In this document: positions 37,201 through 45,692 of the stretch, one piece after another
Numbering within the stretch: the first letter of the stretch is position 1
Layout of the letters: each line of letters begins with the position of its first letter
Assembly: GCA_029260795.1 (NCBI GenBank)
Contig: JAJDCO010000002.1
Coordinates: 1-64,000, forward strand
Direction: 5' to 3'
DNA: 64,000 nt
DNA from: Planctomycetota bacterium
GTDB lineage: Bacteria > Planctomycetota > OFTM77
Notes under the pieces: model-generated
What the model was told of the DNA's origin: nothing
What the model saw: the letters and a program-made list of their open reading frames with translations, nothing else
Databases searched by the model: none
Program-made: the position numbers and the translations under genes

Positions 37201-37265
37201 GACAGCTCCCGGGCGCCGCTCAGGATCGAGTGGACCTGCGCGTAACGCTTGGCGTCGGTCGTCAT
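34251..37265 (-). CDS. Ser/Thr protein kinase with WD40 sensor domain
   Basis: 1004 residues. After ~80 residues typical of this group (QACGSDAALRSQVEALLEA) comes the kinase domain (about 88-355): GQGGMGVVYEA, lysine in RVAIKLL, HRDLKPDNVLVN, DFGIARG, and GTLAYMAPEQL. A membrane helix (about 390-410, ALVGGVTATLIVAIIGALVAL) separates it from a ~580-residue propeller with WD40-like repeats, clearest at the end: LSGHRDIVFT, LRGHETFVYR, LEGHTDQVYC, LRGHEQYVID, each with a SPDG and IWD-type end. So a cytoplasmic kinase with an outside beta-propeller. The upstream ECF gene overlaps its start by four bases (ATGA), the standard planctomycete ECF-kinase operon. Confidence 0.95.
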   Translation of the reverse strand: MTTDAKRYAQVHSILSGARELSGPTRDDFLSQACGSDAALRSQVEALLEAATNDAVDDAFTDQNVAGVRRELESLIEEPPSETWLPDKIGGYTILRQIGQGGMGVVYEAQQEHPQRRVAIKLLHPMHATPDRLRRFHQETELLGRLQHPGIAAIYEAGTYDIGRGPQPFFAMELVEGVDIRTHCDRQGLDRAARLQLLARVADAVHYAHDRGVIHRDLKPDNVLVNRQGRPRILDFGIARGDSTPLSTVLTEEGQLVGTLAYMAPEQLRQSGETVTSQVDVYALGVLGFEILVGRLPRLVEDLPLSEAIAVLASSETPRAGVFDTALRGDVETILCKALEPEPTRRYRSAAALASDIRRHLDDLPIEARPPSRVYLARKFVRRHKALVGGVTATLIVAIIGALVALDYARMANRRALAMERSSYISRIAAASSAIAQWEFPEAARHLDHTPPRHRGWEYDYLRARLVHHLEEWETPAKIITTPVFDSDGHLFAGLADRTIGTWDTTTGKILRTRALEGLNAQSSESGGAVVLHGPSRRFAIAMAESVVVGSLEGTDPDQRVSVDNENARVLAWSDTGDRLLFSSAEGTSIWDGEHSRVLTQDTFAKGAFASDGDRVAVASGGEVWLIDEETGEQVAHCQVDDACMDLTFVPGANSLVYAGHYRNVFLFDDRSLEVRANLSGHRDIVFTARPSADGARLVSTSKDRTARIWNLTSPGPAGVLTIDEAEDSRVAVTPDGRSVWVAGERLRRYPLEDPNVLRGHETFVYRLAFSPDGSLLASTCFETSHVYVWDVGSAELCWRLETPNELDGPGFGQALVIAFSSSGRTLAAARQREFVTWDLLDPAGSPVVSEIEPIARFRETLGWEPWAPSGSSALSPDGKQMARVSGSVVHILELAEPWPESVEPFRSDRPQGAPATVKAGQLEGHTDQVYCVAYSPDGTRIATGGNDATVRIWDARTFEQLLVLRGHEQYVIDVRFSPDGTLLASASGDTTVRLWDTKPLSER

Positions 37266-37831
37266 CCGGCGTGGCCCATCTCCGTGCGCAGCCAGGCCTT
37301 GGCGGTGAACCAGTCATTCTCGATGGTGGTGTGGGACACACCGAGAACCTCCGCTGATTCGGCGATCGTGAGGCCGCCGAGGATTCGGAGCTCGACGACT
37401 TGCGCGTGACGAGCATTCAAGTTCGCGAGGCGGTCGAGGGAGTCGTTGAGGTCGACGAGATCGAGCCCGTCCCCGCGGACCCAGCCTAGACTGTCGTCGA
37501 GTTCCACCTGCTTGTGGCGGTCGGCGCGCTTGAGCCGCCTATGGCTGCGGGCGTGATCGATCAGCACCCGGCGCATCGCCTGGCTGGCGATCGCGAAGAA
37601 GTGGATGCGGTCGCGCACTTGATCGACGTGCGGGGCCAGCCGCAACCAGGCTTCGTGGACGAGCGCGGTCGGCTGGAGGGTGTGGCCCTTCCGCTCTTTG
37701 GCGACGAGGGCGCCGGCTATGCCGCGCAGCTCGGTGTACAGGATCTCCGCCAAGGAGGCGGCGGCGTCTTTTTCGCCGGATCGAACGCGGTCCAAGAGCC
37801 GGGTCACGGTGCGAGGACAAGCAGCTTTCAT
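37262..37831 (-). CDS. ECF sigma factor paired with the WD40 kinase
   Basis: 189 residues from ATG 37831, chosen for GAGAGA seven bases upstream (ATG 37855 is also possible). Region 2 is present in LYTELRGIAGALVAKERKG and HTLQPTALVHEAWLRL, followed by FFAIASQAMRRVLIDHAR; region 4 in VVELRILGGLTIAESAEVLGVSHTTIENDW with its helix-turn-helix. The HTLQPTALVHEAWLRL phrase is typical of the planctomycete/acidobacterial PF07638 group whose activity is thought to be governed by an adjacent kinase by phosphorylation. Its overlap with the kinase start supports that here. Confidence 0.95.
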   Translation of the reverse strand: MKAACPRTVTRLLDRVRSGEKDAAASLAEILYTELRGIAGALVAKERKGHTLQPTALVHEAWLRLAPHVDQVRDRIHFFAIASQAMRRVLIDHARSHRRLKRADRHKQVELDDSLGWVRGDGLDLVDLNDSLDRLANLNARHAQVVELRILGGLTIAESAEVLGVSHTTIENDWFTAKAWLRTEMGHAG

Positions 37832-38090
37832 CAAGACTCTCTCGGGCGCCCCCATTCGCGCAAGAAGGGAGTATATCGAAGTTTCCGGTCACTCCAAGCT
37901 TCATCTGGTCGGGTCCCCGACCCTGACGTCACCACAGGCAATACCGTTTTCTGTCGCTTTCGACTTGGGAGTCTCGGGCCCGACGGCGCTGTCACTTCCC
38001 TGCAGACGGTCCGACCTGGCTCGGCCAGCGCCGGACTCGTGCCTATTGGCCGCTGCATGTCTCACTCAGCAAGAAGGAGATGAACTCTCG

Positions 38091-40523
38091 ATGCGAACCT
38101 TGACGATTCTCTCGGGCGTGATCGCACTCACGACACTCCTGCTCTTGATACCCGGCTGTGGCGGCGGCGGTGGCGGTGGCGGCGCAATCGGCACCGGTCC
38201 CGGGTCCGTCGACAAGACGGCGCCCGCCGTCGCGTCGTCCACGCCCAAAGACCAGGCCGAGATCGTGCCTCTTTCGACGGAGATCTCGGTGACCTTCTCC
38301 GAGCCGATGGCGGCTGGCTCCCTGACGACAGCCATTTCGGTGATGGTCGACGGAGCGCCCCTGCCCGGCAACGTCGTCTATACCGACACGCCCGCCCCGA
38401 AGGCCACCTTCGTGCCGGACCATGGTCTACCCGGTGCGAAGACGCTGACGGTCCGTCTCACGACGGACCCTTCCGACCTCGCAGGCAACCAGCTCGCGGC
38501 CGAGCGCACCTGGAAGTTCACCACGCCCTTCCCGCGCCTCGCGTTTGCGGTGACCGGTTCGCTGGACGAGGGCTCGGTCTCGAGCTACCGAGTCGACTCC
38601 GAGACGGGGCAACTCCATCATCTCGGCTACGCTCCGGCCGGCAAGCTCGCCTGGGAAGTCGCGGTGGATCCCAAGGGCCGCTTTGTCTACGCGACGAACA
38701 AGCTCGACAATACCGTGTCGGCCTATCGGATCGACCCGCGCACCGGTCTCTTGACGGTTGTCGGTCTCTCGAACACAGGAAAGGGACCTCAGGGCCTGGC
38801 CGTGGATCCTAAGGGTCGCTTCGTTTACGTGGCGAACTTCCTTCAGTCCACGGTGGTTGCCTATCGAATCGACCAAGGTACCGGGGCCTTGACCTTCGTG
38901 CCCGACCCGATTGGCACCGGAGCCGGATCCTACTCCGTGACCGTGGATCCCTCGGGCCGCTTCGCTTACGTGGCCAACTTTGTCTCCAACAATGTGATGG
39001 CGCTGAGCATCGACCAGGAAACAGGAGCCCTGACCCCGGTATCGACTCCCGTTGCTGCCGGCACGATCCCCATCTCCGTCACGGTGCATCCCACGGGACG
39101 ATTCGCGTACGTGGCGAACAGCGGCTCCAACGATGTTTCGACGTATCAGATCGACTCGGCCACGGGCGCCTTGACCGCAGTGGGCGCTGCGGTCGCTGCT
39201 GGCATCGATCCTCGCTCTGTGACGGTGGATCCCGCCGGGCGCTTGGCCTTCGTCGCCAACAGCACCTCCAAGAGCGTGTCGATCTATCGAATCGACGCGA
39301 GTACGGGTGCACTGACGCCCTCGGGAAGCAAGGACGTCGACGAGACTCCAACTTCCGTCATGGTGGATCCGTCGGGCCGCTTCGTCAACGTCACGACCGA
39401 CCCTGCCGGCGTCAGGACGTTTCGGATCGATCCGGCAAACGGAGACCTGACTGAGCTCACGATTGCGCCCACCCGTCTCAACCCGCGTGGCCTCGCAATG
39501 GCGGCGGAGGCGAGCCCGGTGACGGTCCGTCCGCGCTTCGCCTACGTGGCCAACTTCGGATCCAGTGATGTCACCACCTTTCAGATCGACGCCAGCTCGG
39601 GAGGTTTGACCCCGGTCGGTAGTGCGACTGCCACCGGTCAGAGTCCCTGGTGGATCGACGTGGACCCGACCGGCCGCTTTGCCTATGTGGCAAACATCAA
39701 TTCTCAGAGTGTCTCGACCTATCAGATCGATCAGGGCACCGGGGCCTTGACGGCCGGAGCTCCGGCAGCGACCGGCGCCAGTCCCACCAGTGTGATCGTC
39801 GAGCCCTCGGGCCGGTTTGCCTATGTGACGAATGGTGGAGGAAACACGGTATCGGCCTTCTCGATCAGCCCGAGCACGGGCAACTTGACACCGTTAGGGA
39901 GTCCGATCGCGACTGGCATGAGCCCATACCGATCGACCGTGGATCCTTCGGGCCGCTTTCTCTACGTCACCAACTCGAGTTCGAGCAACGTGTCGGCCTA
40001 TCAGATCAACTCGGTCACGGGCCTCTTGACGAAGCTCGGGAGCGACATTGCGACTGGCAGCGGGCCTTGGCGCGTCGCGGCCGATCCGACCGGCCGCTTC
40101 GTCTACGTCGCCAACAACGGATCGGGCAACGTGTCGACATTCGCCATCGACCAGATCGTCGGAACGCTGACGATCGTGGGGACCGATGTCGCGGCCGGAA
40201 ACTTTCCGTACGACATCGCGATGACTCCGTCAGGTCAGCATCTCTTGGCCACGAACTATGGTGACAGCGACGTCACCCGCTTCACGGTCGACGGGAACTC
40301 CGGTCGCCTGACCAGTCTGGGGGCCGATTCAGCCACCGGCGCGAGCCCCGTTCCCATCGCCGTAGAGTCCTCGGGTCGGTTTGCCTTCGTCGGTAATTAT
40401 GATGGGAGTGACGTCACGACCTTCCGGATCGACCCCTCTACAGGAGCCCTGGTCGAGGTCGGAGCAGCGATCGCCGCCGGAACTGAACCCTTCTCCATCG
40501 CGACGATCGGAATCCTCGAGTAG
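38091..40523 (+). CDS. Lipoprotein with 14 YVTN-like beta-propeller blades
   Basis: 810 residues from ATG 38091, with AGAAGGAGAT nine bases upstream. The lipobox LLLIPGC ends a lipoprotein signal at about residue 20, followed by a glycine-rich linker. Next is a Big_5-type Ig domain (about 40-150: VASSTPKDQAEIVPLSTEISVTF...). After it I count 14 repeats of a VDPSGRFAYVAN...SxYxIDxxTGALTPVG type; a break after the seventh (LNPRGLAMAAEAS) suggests two seven-bladed propellers of the lactonase/YVTN kind. Surface lipoprotein, possibly binding or lactone-hydrolysing; no catalytic residue is evident. Divergent from the ECF/kinase operon. Confidence 0.9.
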   Translation: MRTLTILSGVIALTTLLLLIPGCGGGGGGGGAIGTGPGSVDKTAPAVASSTPKDQAEIVPLSTEISVTFSEPMAAGSLTTAISVMVDGAPLPGNVVYTDTPAPKATFVPDHGLPGAKTLTVRLTTDPSDLAGNQLAAERTWKFTTPFPRLAFAVTGSLDEGSVSSYRVDSETGQLHHLGYAPAGKLAWEVAVDPKGRFVYATNKLDNTVSAYRIDPRTGLLTVVGLSNTGKGPQGLAVDPKGRFVYVANFLQSTVVAYRIDQGTGALTFVPDPIGTGAGSYSVTVDPSGRFAYVANFVSNNVMALSIDQETGALTPVSTPVAAGTIPISVTVHPTGRFAYVANSGSNDVSTYQIDSATGALTAVGAAVAAGIDPRSVTVDPAGRLAFVANSTSKSVSIYRIDASTGALTPSGSKDVDETPTSVMVDPSGRFVNVTTDPAGVRTFRIDPANGDLTELTIAPTRLNPRGLAMAAEASPVTVRPRFAYVANFGSSDVTTFQIDASSGGLTPVGSATATGQSPWWIDVDPTGRFAYVANINSQSVSTYQIDQGTGALTAGAPAATGASPTSVIVEPSGRFAYVTNGGGNTVSAFSISPSTGNLTPLGSPIATGMSPYRSTVDPSGRFLYVTNSSSSNVSAYQINSVTGLLTKLGSDIATGSGPWRVAADPTGRFVYVANNGSGNVSTFAIDQIVGTLTIVGTDVAAGNFPYDIAMTPSGQHLLATNYGDSDVTRFTVDGNSGRLTSLGADSATGASPVPIAVESSGRFAFVGNYDGSDVTTFRIDPSTGALVEVGAAIAAGTEPFSIATIGILE

Positions 40524-40551
40524 CCGTCGAGGTTGCCACTGCGAGTCTCGA

Positions 40552-40587
40552 GGCGAGCTCGGCGACACCGCCGGGCTCGCCTTTTTT
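40552..40587 (+). terminator. Rho-independent terminator of the propeller lipoprotein gene
   Basis: A 13-base stem GGCGAGCTCGGCG paired with CGCCGGGCTCGCC (one G-T wobble), a four-base loop ACAC and six T residues. It begins 29 bases after the stop codon at 40523. Confidence 0.93.
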
Positions 40588-40785
40588 CGTGCGCGGTGCC
40601 GAACGAGTCGAGCCGCGGACGGCGGCCGTCGCGGACGGCGGCCGCTTTTCTCAAGGTGTCGGCAGGGCGAGCGTCGAGCGCTTGGCCCGTGCGAGTCCGC
40701 GGCGTCCATTCTGCGACCGCTCCGCTCCGGCTTCGAGCACCGCCATCCCGAAGTCAACGAGTGCTTCGAGCAGGCGCTCGCTCGA

Positions 40786-40960
40786 TCACTGATCCACGGT
40801 GTTTCGGCGGCGTCGGCGGCGAGCCACCAGGGTGACGATGCCCGCGCCGACCAGCACCAAGGTCGCCGGCTCGGGGACGGGATCGCCCGGCTCGGAGCAG
40901 CTGCGGACCGTCGAAGGCCCAACGCAATGGTCGGCCGAGCACGTCCCAGCACTCGACGGC
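40786..40960 (-). pseudogene. PEP-CTERM protein tail, remnant
   Basis: The minus strand encodes a typical PEP-CTERM sorting end: VPEPATLVLVGAGIVTL followed by a cluster of basic residues (ARRRRRRN), stop at 40786. Exosortase-type systems recognise exactly this Pro-Glu-Pro, hydrophobic helix and basic tail. The frame stays open a little way upstream with a cysteine-containing stretch but has no start codon or family-like sequence, so only the C-terminal piece is recognisable. It shows the genome has, or had, exosortase-sorted proteins. Confidence 0.65.
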
Positions 40961-41140
40961 CGAGCGCGCTCGTGCTCGCCAACACACCTCGATGCCGGCG
41001 ACGAAGCTAGACTCGCCCCACCGCAACCGCTACGAACGACGGCGAGTGGCGATGCCCGCCAAGATCTCTCGAGGACGAGTCGGCTGGAGTCCCGTTTCGG
41101 CGCCAGTCCTCGCCGCGAGAGGCGCCCGATCCGTCGAGGC

Positions 41141-42337
41141 TCACTGCCAGATCGACTGCAGCCGGAAGTACGCCGCCCTTGGTTGCACGTTGTCCGGCGA
41201 GCCCGGTGTCGTTCGCATCAGGCCCCACCATTCTTCATTCGAGAAGCCGTCGGGGTGGGCACCGTTGGTGTATCCGCATGGCCCTTGGAGGTGGGCACTC
41301 GGATCTGGGCAGCTGGCAGAGCAGCCGGGGCTTTGGCCGAACTGGCCTTTCCAACGTTCGTCCATCCACGCCATGATCGTACCGCCGAGGCAGCCACCGC
41401 GCCGACGCGGAGCTGTCGCGCGTGAGCGAATCTCTCGCCAGAGGCTTTCCGCAAAGTCGGCCTGCCGCGGGATCTGAGAGCCTGTCAGCTCGTACTCGCC
41501 GCATTGGCCGCTGTCGTAGGCGTCGATGCCGTACTCGAGGATCACCAGCGGCTTGGCGGAGGCCTGCTCGACGTCACGGAAGAGCGAGCCGAATGAGGCG
41601 CCGCGATAGACGTTCGCACCCCACGCATCGAGGTGAGGTACTTGGGATTCGTAGGAAGCGATGGTCGATGCCAGTTGGAGGTCGGCCAGGGCAGTCGTGA
41701 CGAGTCGGTGCCGAGGGCCTTCTTCGAGATGCGCTTCCAGTGCCAGCTCGTCGAGCAGGGAGAACAGCTCCGGAAGCTGTCCGGCGTGCGAGAGGTTCAG
41801 CTCGTTGCCGACGCACCACATCAAGATGCCCGGGTGGCTCTTGTGCGCTCGCACCATGGCGCGGAAGTTTTGGCGGAGCTGCTGTCGGATGTTGCTATCG
41901 GCGAGGTTGGCGTTCGGATCGATCCAGAACGAGGCGATGACGAAGATGGGGTCGACGCCGCCGTTGTACGCGGCGTCCAGGAAGTGAGTGTGATCAGCGG
42001 TGTTGTTCCAACCCCACAATCGCACCGTGTTGGCGCCCAACGCCCTCAGCAGTGGCAGGTCGCGCAAGTAGATCGCACGCTGATCGAAGGTGAAGTAGTC
42101 GCCGTAGGGCAACGTGACGGTGGGATCGACCCCGATGGGCACCGGTGAGTAACCGACGCCGCGAATCACGAACGGGCGCTCACCGATCCGGAGCTGTTGG
42201 CCGGATAGGACCGCGACCGGGCCCGAAGTCGTCGCCGAGCTCGGTTTCCGAAGGGGCTTGGAAGATTGAGCCCGGCTCGTCCCGCTGCCGAGAATCAGGA
42301 GAAGGGAGACGAGGACGAGTGAGAGGCGGCCAGTCAT
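41141..42337 (-). CDS. Secreted glycoside hydrolase with TIM barrel
   Basis: 398 residues from ATG 42337 (AAGGAA seven bases upstream) with a signal peptide (MTGRLSLVLVSLLLILGSG). The mature part starts with FVIRGVGYSPVPIG and goes on as a (beta/alpha) barrel: GANTVRLWGWN, MWCVGNELN (acid/base glutamate) and LVILEYGIDAY (likely nucleophile). This two-glutamate pattern is of clan GH-A; the closest look is to GH2-barrel/GH72-like glucanosyltransferases rather than to a sure family. The C-terminus is rich in tryptophan and cysteine. It is 16 bases downstream of the HEAT gene on the same strand. Confidence 0.8.
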   Translation of the reverse strand: MTGRLSLVLVSLLLILGSGTSRAQSSKPLRKPSSATTSGPVAVLSGQQLRIGERPFVIRGVGYSPVPIGVDPTVTLPYGDYFTFDQRAIYLRDLPLLRALGANTVRLWGWNNTADHTHFLDAAYNGGVDPIFVIASFWIDPNANLADSNIRQQLRQNFRAMVRAHKSHPGILMWCVGNELNLSHAGQLPELFSLLDELALEAHLEEGPRHRLVTTALADLQLASTIASYESQVPHLDAWGANVYRGASFGSLFRDVEQASAKPLVILEYGIDAYDSGQCGEYELTGSQIPRQADFAESLWREIRSRATAPRRRGGCLGGTIMAWMDERWKGQFGQSPGCSASCPDPSAHLQGPCGYTNGAHPDGFSNEEWWGLMRTTPGSPDNVQPRAAYFRLQSIWQ

Positions 42338-42353
42338 GTCGCGTTCCTTGCCC

Positions 42354-45293
42354 TCAGCGGTGAAGAAGAGTCTTCGCCCATTCGCGAACCCGTTTGTTCT
42401 CGTGACCGAGCGCTTCCTCGAGGGCCGGTCGCGCCTCCTCCGCGAGCTGCCGGAGCAGCCCGGAGGGCGTCGAGTAGTATCGCGGTGCACACACGTTGAT
42501 GACGCATTTCCCGAACCTCGGAAACCACTGAGGCTCGAAGGCGAGCAGGTCGATCAGGAGCGGAGTCACACGGGAATCGCGCACCGCCAAGGCATGCAGA
42601 GATTCGGCGGATTCCGAACAGACCAGACAGAGGTTCTGTCGGGGATCGTCCCAGTCCGGAGCATCCAAAAAGGAGCCCCGGCTCTTTCCCGAGCAGACTC
42701 CCTCGTGCAGACAAGCGCGCCGGCTCATCACGATACCGTGCAGCAGCCTGCCACCCAACAAAGGATCGACCGCGACGGCTGCATAGGCTTGCGCCGCCGC
42801 GGCGCGGACGTTGGATTGCGAGTCGTTGAGCAAGCGCGCGACCGCCGCGTCGGCCTCCACGCTCCGCGGTGCGATCCGCTCCAGCGCGAGCAGCGCCAGT
42901 ATCTTCATCTTCGATTTGCCGTCGCGGAGGACTCCGACCAGCGGTTCCACGGCCGGCGGCCCGATCCGACGCAACGCCCAGCTCGCGACCTGACTCGCGA
43001 ACGGTGGGTCGTCTTCGTCGGTGTGCTGGGGCATCGTGTACCAACGAATCTCATGCGGACCCCCGAACTGGCTCGGGACTCTCTCCTTCGACAGCGTCTC
43101 GATGAGCCTCTCGACCAACGGTGCGCCCCGCTCGCCCATGCGACCCGCCATCCAGGCTCCGGCGGCCACCAGGTCCGGCGCATCCGAATCCAGCAGATCG
43201 GCAGCGGCCGCGATCGCGGGCGGTGACGCGGACTGGAGCCAGCCGACGGCCCAGGCCGCCTGCTCGCGGTCGTCTGCGTCCACGTTCGAGCGCACGACTT
43301 GCACCAGCTGCTGGACGGCCGCTTCGCCGTAGCCCCGAAGCTGATCGCGGATCGAGGGCGCGGGTTCCTCCCACGACGCGGTGGGGGCGTTCTCCACGAA
43401 CGGCCAACCAACGTGCGGCGGCTCTCGCAACAGGACCCGCACGATCGCCGCGATCTTTTCGACCTCGGCCGGAAACGTGAGGGCAGTGAATGCGTCGCTG
43501 GCCGCGCGGCGCACCTCCTCGTCTCGATCCCGCGTGCGCGCCTTCAGTGCTTCGATGAGGACTCGATCTCGAATCTGAAGCTCCCCAGTCAGCGTCGCCG
43601 TGACCTTCCGCACTTTCGCGTCATCGTGTTCCAGCAGCGACGGCAACGCGGGTGCAATGAGCGCTGCCCTCGGCTGCACGACTCGGAGCACCTCCAGGAT
43701 TCGGACGAGAGCTCCATCGCGGATCGCTTCGGGGTCCTCGAGTCGAAGCTCGCTCTTTCGAAGGCGAGCCCGGACGCCCTGGACATGGTCGAAGAGCGCG
43801 GCGGTCAGTGGACGAGCTGTCGGACCGAGCTCTTTCGTGAGCTCGAGCTCTTGCCAGAAGGTGTTCTTGGTGAGGAAGCGCTCGGCGAGGAGGGAGACGA
43901 GGACCTCCGACTCGGGTTCGGGAAGCGTCGGGGACAGGAACCCGCGGATCCGTCGGTCCGGAGACTCGATCGCCGCATCGAGCAGCCACATGAGCGCCGT
44001 CTCGCGTCCCGATTGGAGGGCCCGGGTCGCTTCGAGCCAGGTTGTCGGGTCGGACTGGGCGAGGCGACGGATCGCGGAGTGCTCATCGGTCCGACTCGAC
44101 AGCCGCCGGGTTGCGACTTGCCGGACGAGGGGATCCGGATCCCACAGTGCTACCTGGTTCAGCGCTCGCGGCTCCACCCGAGAGGAACGCTGGAGCTCTT
44201 CGAGGGCGCCCAGCCGCAGGCGCAGCGACGGGTGCTCGAGGGCTTGCACCAGCGCGGTGTCGTCGCAGTAGCTCAATGGCCGGAGCACACCCTCGGGAAT
44301 CGAGATGCGCCCGAGCAGCTCGAGCGCCCGGGCATCGTCGCCGAGCGAGAAGAGCGTCAAGATCGCCCGACGCGCTGGCAGCAACTCGAGATCGGGAAGG
44401 GCCGCCACCCAGGGCTCGATCAGGCGGGGCGCCGGCTGCTCGGACAGCACACGGCTCAGGGCCCTCATCCGTCCGGGATCGTCGAAGAACGGGCGCAAGT
44501 CTTCCGGGGAGACCGTTTCGTGCTGCGCCGCTTCGACGAGCACCCGAGCCTCGGACCTGAGCCTCGCTTTAGCCTCGGCAAGCTCCGGGGTGATGAATCT
44601 CTTGCTGTTGGAGCCGATTCGCCACAAGGCGAACCCGAGGGAGAAGGGGTTCAAGGTCTCGCGCTTTGCATCGAGAGCCTTCAGGGCCTCGAGTCCTTGA
44701 CCGCGCAGCAGGCCGATCGCGTCGACCGCTTGGTCGCGGATCCAGGGGTCAGGATGATCGAGCTCGGCGACCAGGTACGGAACGGCCGCGGCACCCGCAT
44801 GCGCCAAGAACGGCTTCATCACCTGGTTGTAATGGGTGTACCCGGTCACTCCGCGGGTACAGGCCACGAAGGCGGGCGCGACGAGGTCGAGTCGGCCAGG
44901 CAAGCCGAGCAGCAGCGCGAATCCCAGTCGCACGCGGTCTCCGGGATCGACGAGGACATCGAAGCCCACCGTGAGCGCCTCGAGCGAAGCCGTTCCGTTG
45001 GAGACCTTCTTGGCGAGGATCCATTGGATCAGGTCGGCCAGCCGAGTCTCGCCGGTCTCGTTGAGGAGGTCCAGTAGGTCGGGCACGACGAGCGCGTCGG
45101 TCTCGGCGAGGCCGAGCGCCGCGAGGCCGCGTGACTCCGCGCGCCGCAGATCGCGAAGGAGTCTGTCTCCCTCATCGACTTGCCCGGCGGCCGATGTGAT
45201 CCAGGTCGTCGACGCGAGAGCGACGATGAGGGTCGTTCCAAGCCCGTTCGAGAGAAGTCGGCTGAAGGACCGCTCGAGTGCGCCACTGTTCAT
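42354..45293 (-). CDS. Secreted HEAT-repeat protein
   Basis: 979 residues. Signal peptide-like start (LIVALASTTWITSAAG). Almost the whole length consists of HEAT-like helical pairs with conserved proline/aspartate/arginine positions (for example ALPSLLEHDDAKVRKVTATL, DRDEEVRRAASDAF, LLNDSQSNVRAAAAQAY, ALGHENKRVREWAKTLL). The only break is a cysteine-rich loop near 870-910 (ACLHEGVCSGK, CLVCSESAES, NVCAPRYY), likely disulfide-bonded. Such secreted HEAT proteins are common in planctomycetes and usually act as scaffolds. Co-transcribed with the glycoside hydrolase. Confidence 0.85.
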   Translation of the reverse strand: MNSGALERSFSRLLSNGLGTTLIVALASTTWITSAAGQVDEGDRLLRDLRRAESRGLAALGLAETDALVVPDLLDLLNETGETRLADLIQWILAKKVSNGTASLEALTVGFDVLVDPGDRVRLGFALLLGLPGRLDLVAPAFVACTRGVTGYTHYNQVMKPFLAHAGAAAVPYLVAELDHPDPWIRDQAVDAIGLLRGQGLEALKALDAKRETLNPFSLGFALWRIGSNSKRFITPELAEAKARLRSEARVLVEAAQHETVSPEDLRPFFDDPGRMRALSRVLSEQPAPRLIEPWVAALPDLELLPARRAILTLFSLGDDARALELLGRISIPEGVLRPLSYCDDTALVQALEHPSLRLRLGALEELQRSSRVEPRALNQVALWDPDPLVRQVATRRLSSRTDEHSAIRRLAQSDPTTWLEATRALQSGRETALMWLLDAAIESPDRRIRGFLSPTLPEPESEVLVSLLAERFLTKNTFWQELELTKELGPTARPLTAALFDHVQGVRARLRKSELRLEDPEAIRDGALVRILEVLRVVQPRAALIAPALPSLLEHDDAKVRKVTATLTGELQIRDRVLIEALKARTRDRDEEVRRAASDAFTALTFPAEVEKIAAIVRVLLREPPHVGWPFVENAPTASWEEPAPSIRDQLRGYGEAAVQQLVQVVRSNVDADDREQAAWAVGWLQSASPPAIAAAADLLDSDAPDLVAAGAWMAGRMGERGAPLVERLIETLSKERVPSQFGGPHEIRWYTMPQHTDEDDPPFASQVASWALRRIGPPAVEPLVGVLRDGKSKMKILALLALERIAPRSVEADAAVARLLNDSQSNVRAAAAQAYAAVAVDPLLGGRLLHGIVMSRRACLHEGVCSGKSRGSFLDAPDWDDPRQNLCLVCSESAESLHALAVRDSRVTPLLIDLLAFEPQWFPRFGKCVINVCAPRYYSTPSGLLRQLAEEARPALEEALGHENKRVREWAKTLLHR

Positions 45294-45446
45294 CGTTGCC
45301 TCCGCAGCTCAAAGACGGGTATGCGGGCAGGCGGTTCATCGAGCGTATCATTTTTCGCGGTCGCGCCCAGGGGGGCGCGATTTCTTCGAGGTGCTTCTCT
45401 TCGCTCACGGGCTTTTTCGGACGGTGGCAGCGCGATCGCGCGCCAC

Positions 45447-45478
45447 GCTTCGGAGGCCAGGCTTCATTTCAGCCTGTT
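45447..45478 (-). repeat. REP-like palindrome, inverted copy
   Basis: Reads CAGGCTGAAATGAAGCCTGG then CCTCCGAAGCG on the minus strand, matching the tail and the palindrome of the units at 19773-19852. Confidence 0.65.
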
Positions 45479-45503
45479 GATGGGTCGCCCGTCCGCACGA
45501 TCG

Positions 45504-45640
45504 TCAACCGAGCTCGTTGAAGACCGGGTTGGCACGACGCGCGTCGGGATTCGTTCGTCAGCACGATCGCGCGCCAGTCGTAGTCGGAAGGTCCTCGAAG
45601 CGCGCGGCACTCGCCCCCGCCCACTCTTCCGACTTGAGCC
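45504..45640 (-). pseudogene. Decayed C-terminal gene fragment
   Basis: Pieces of protein-like sequence appear in three successive frames on the minus strand: SEEWAGASAARFEDL, then DYDWRAIVLTN, then ARRANPVFNELG with stop at 45504. Read together they would form one C-terminal end, so at least two frameshifts have occurred. I do not recognise the family. The rest of 45294-45692 shows no gene. Confidence 0.35.
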
Positions 45641-45692
45641 GGCCAGTTCGACCGTCCCGCGGACTGAAGTCCGCCTTCCGATTCGAGTCTGC

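Noticed and set aside
43299-45077. 592-codon plus-strand frame opposite the HEAT gene
   Set aside because: Shadow of the HEAT repeats, rich in arginine and glutamine with no domain.
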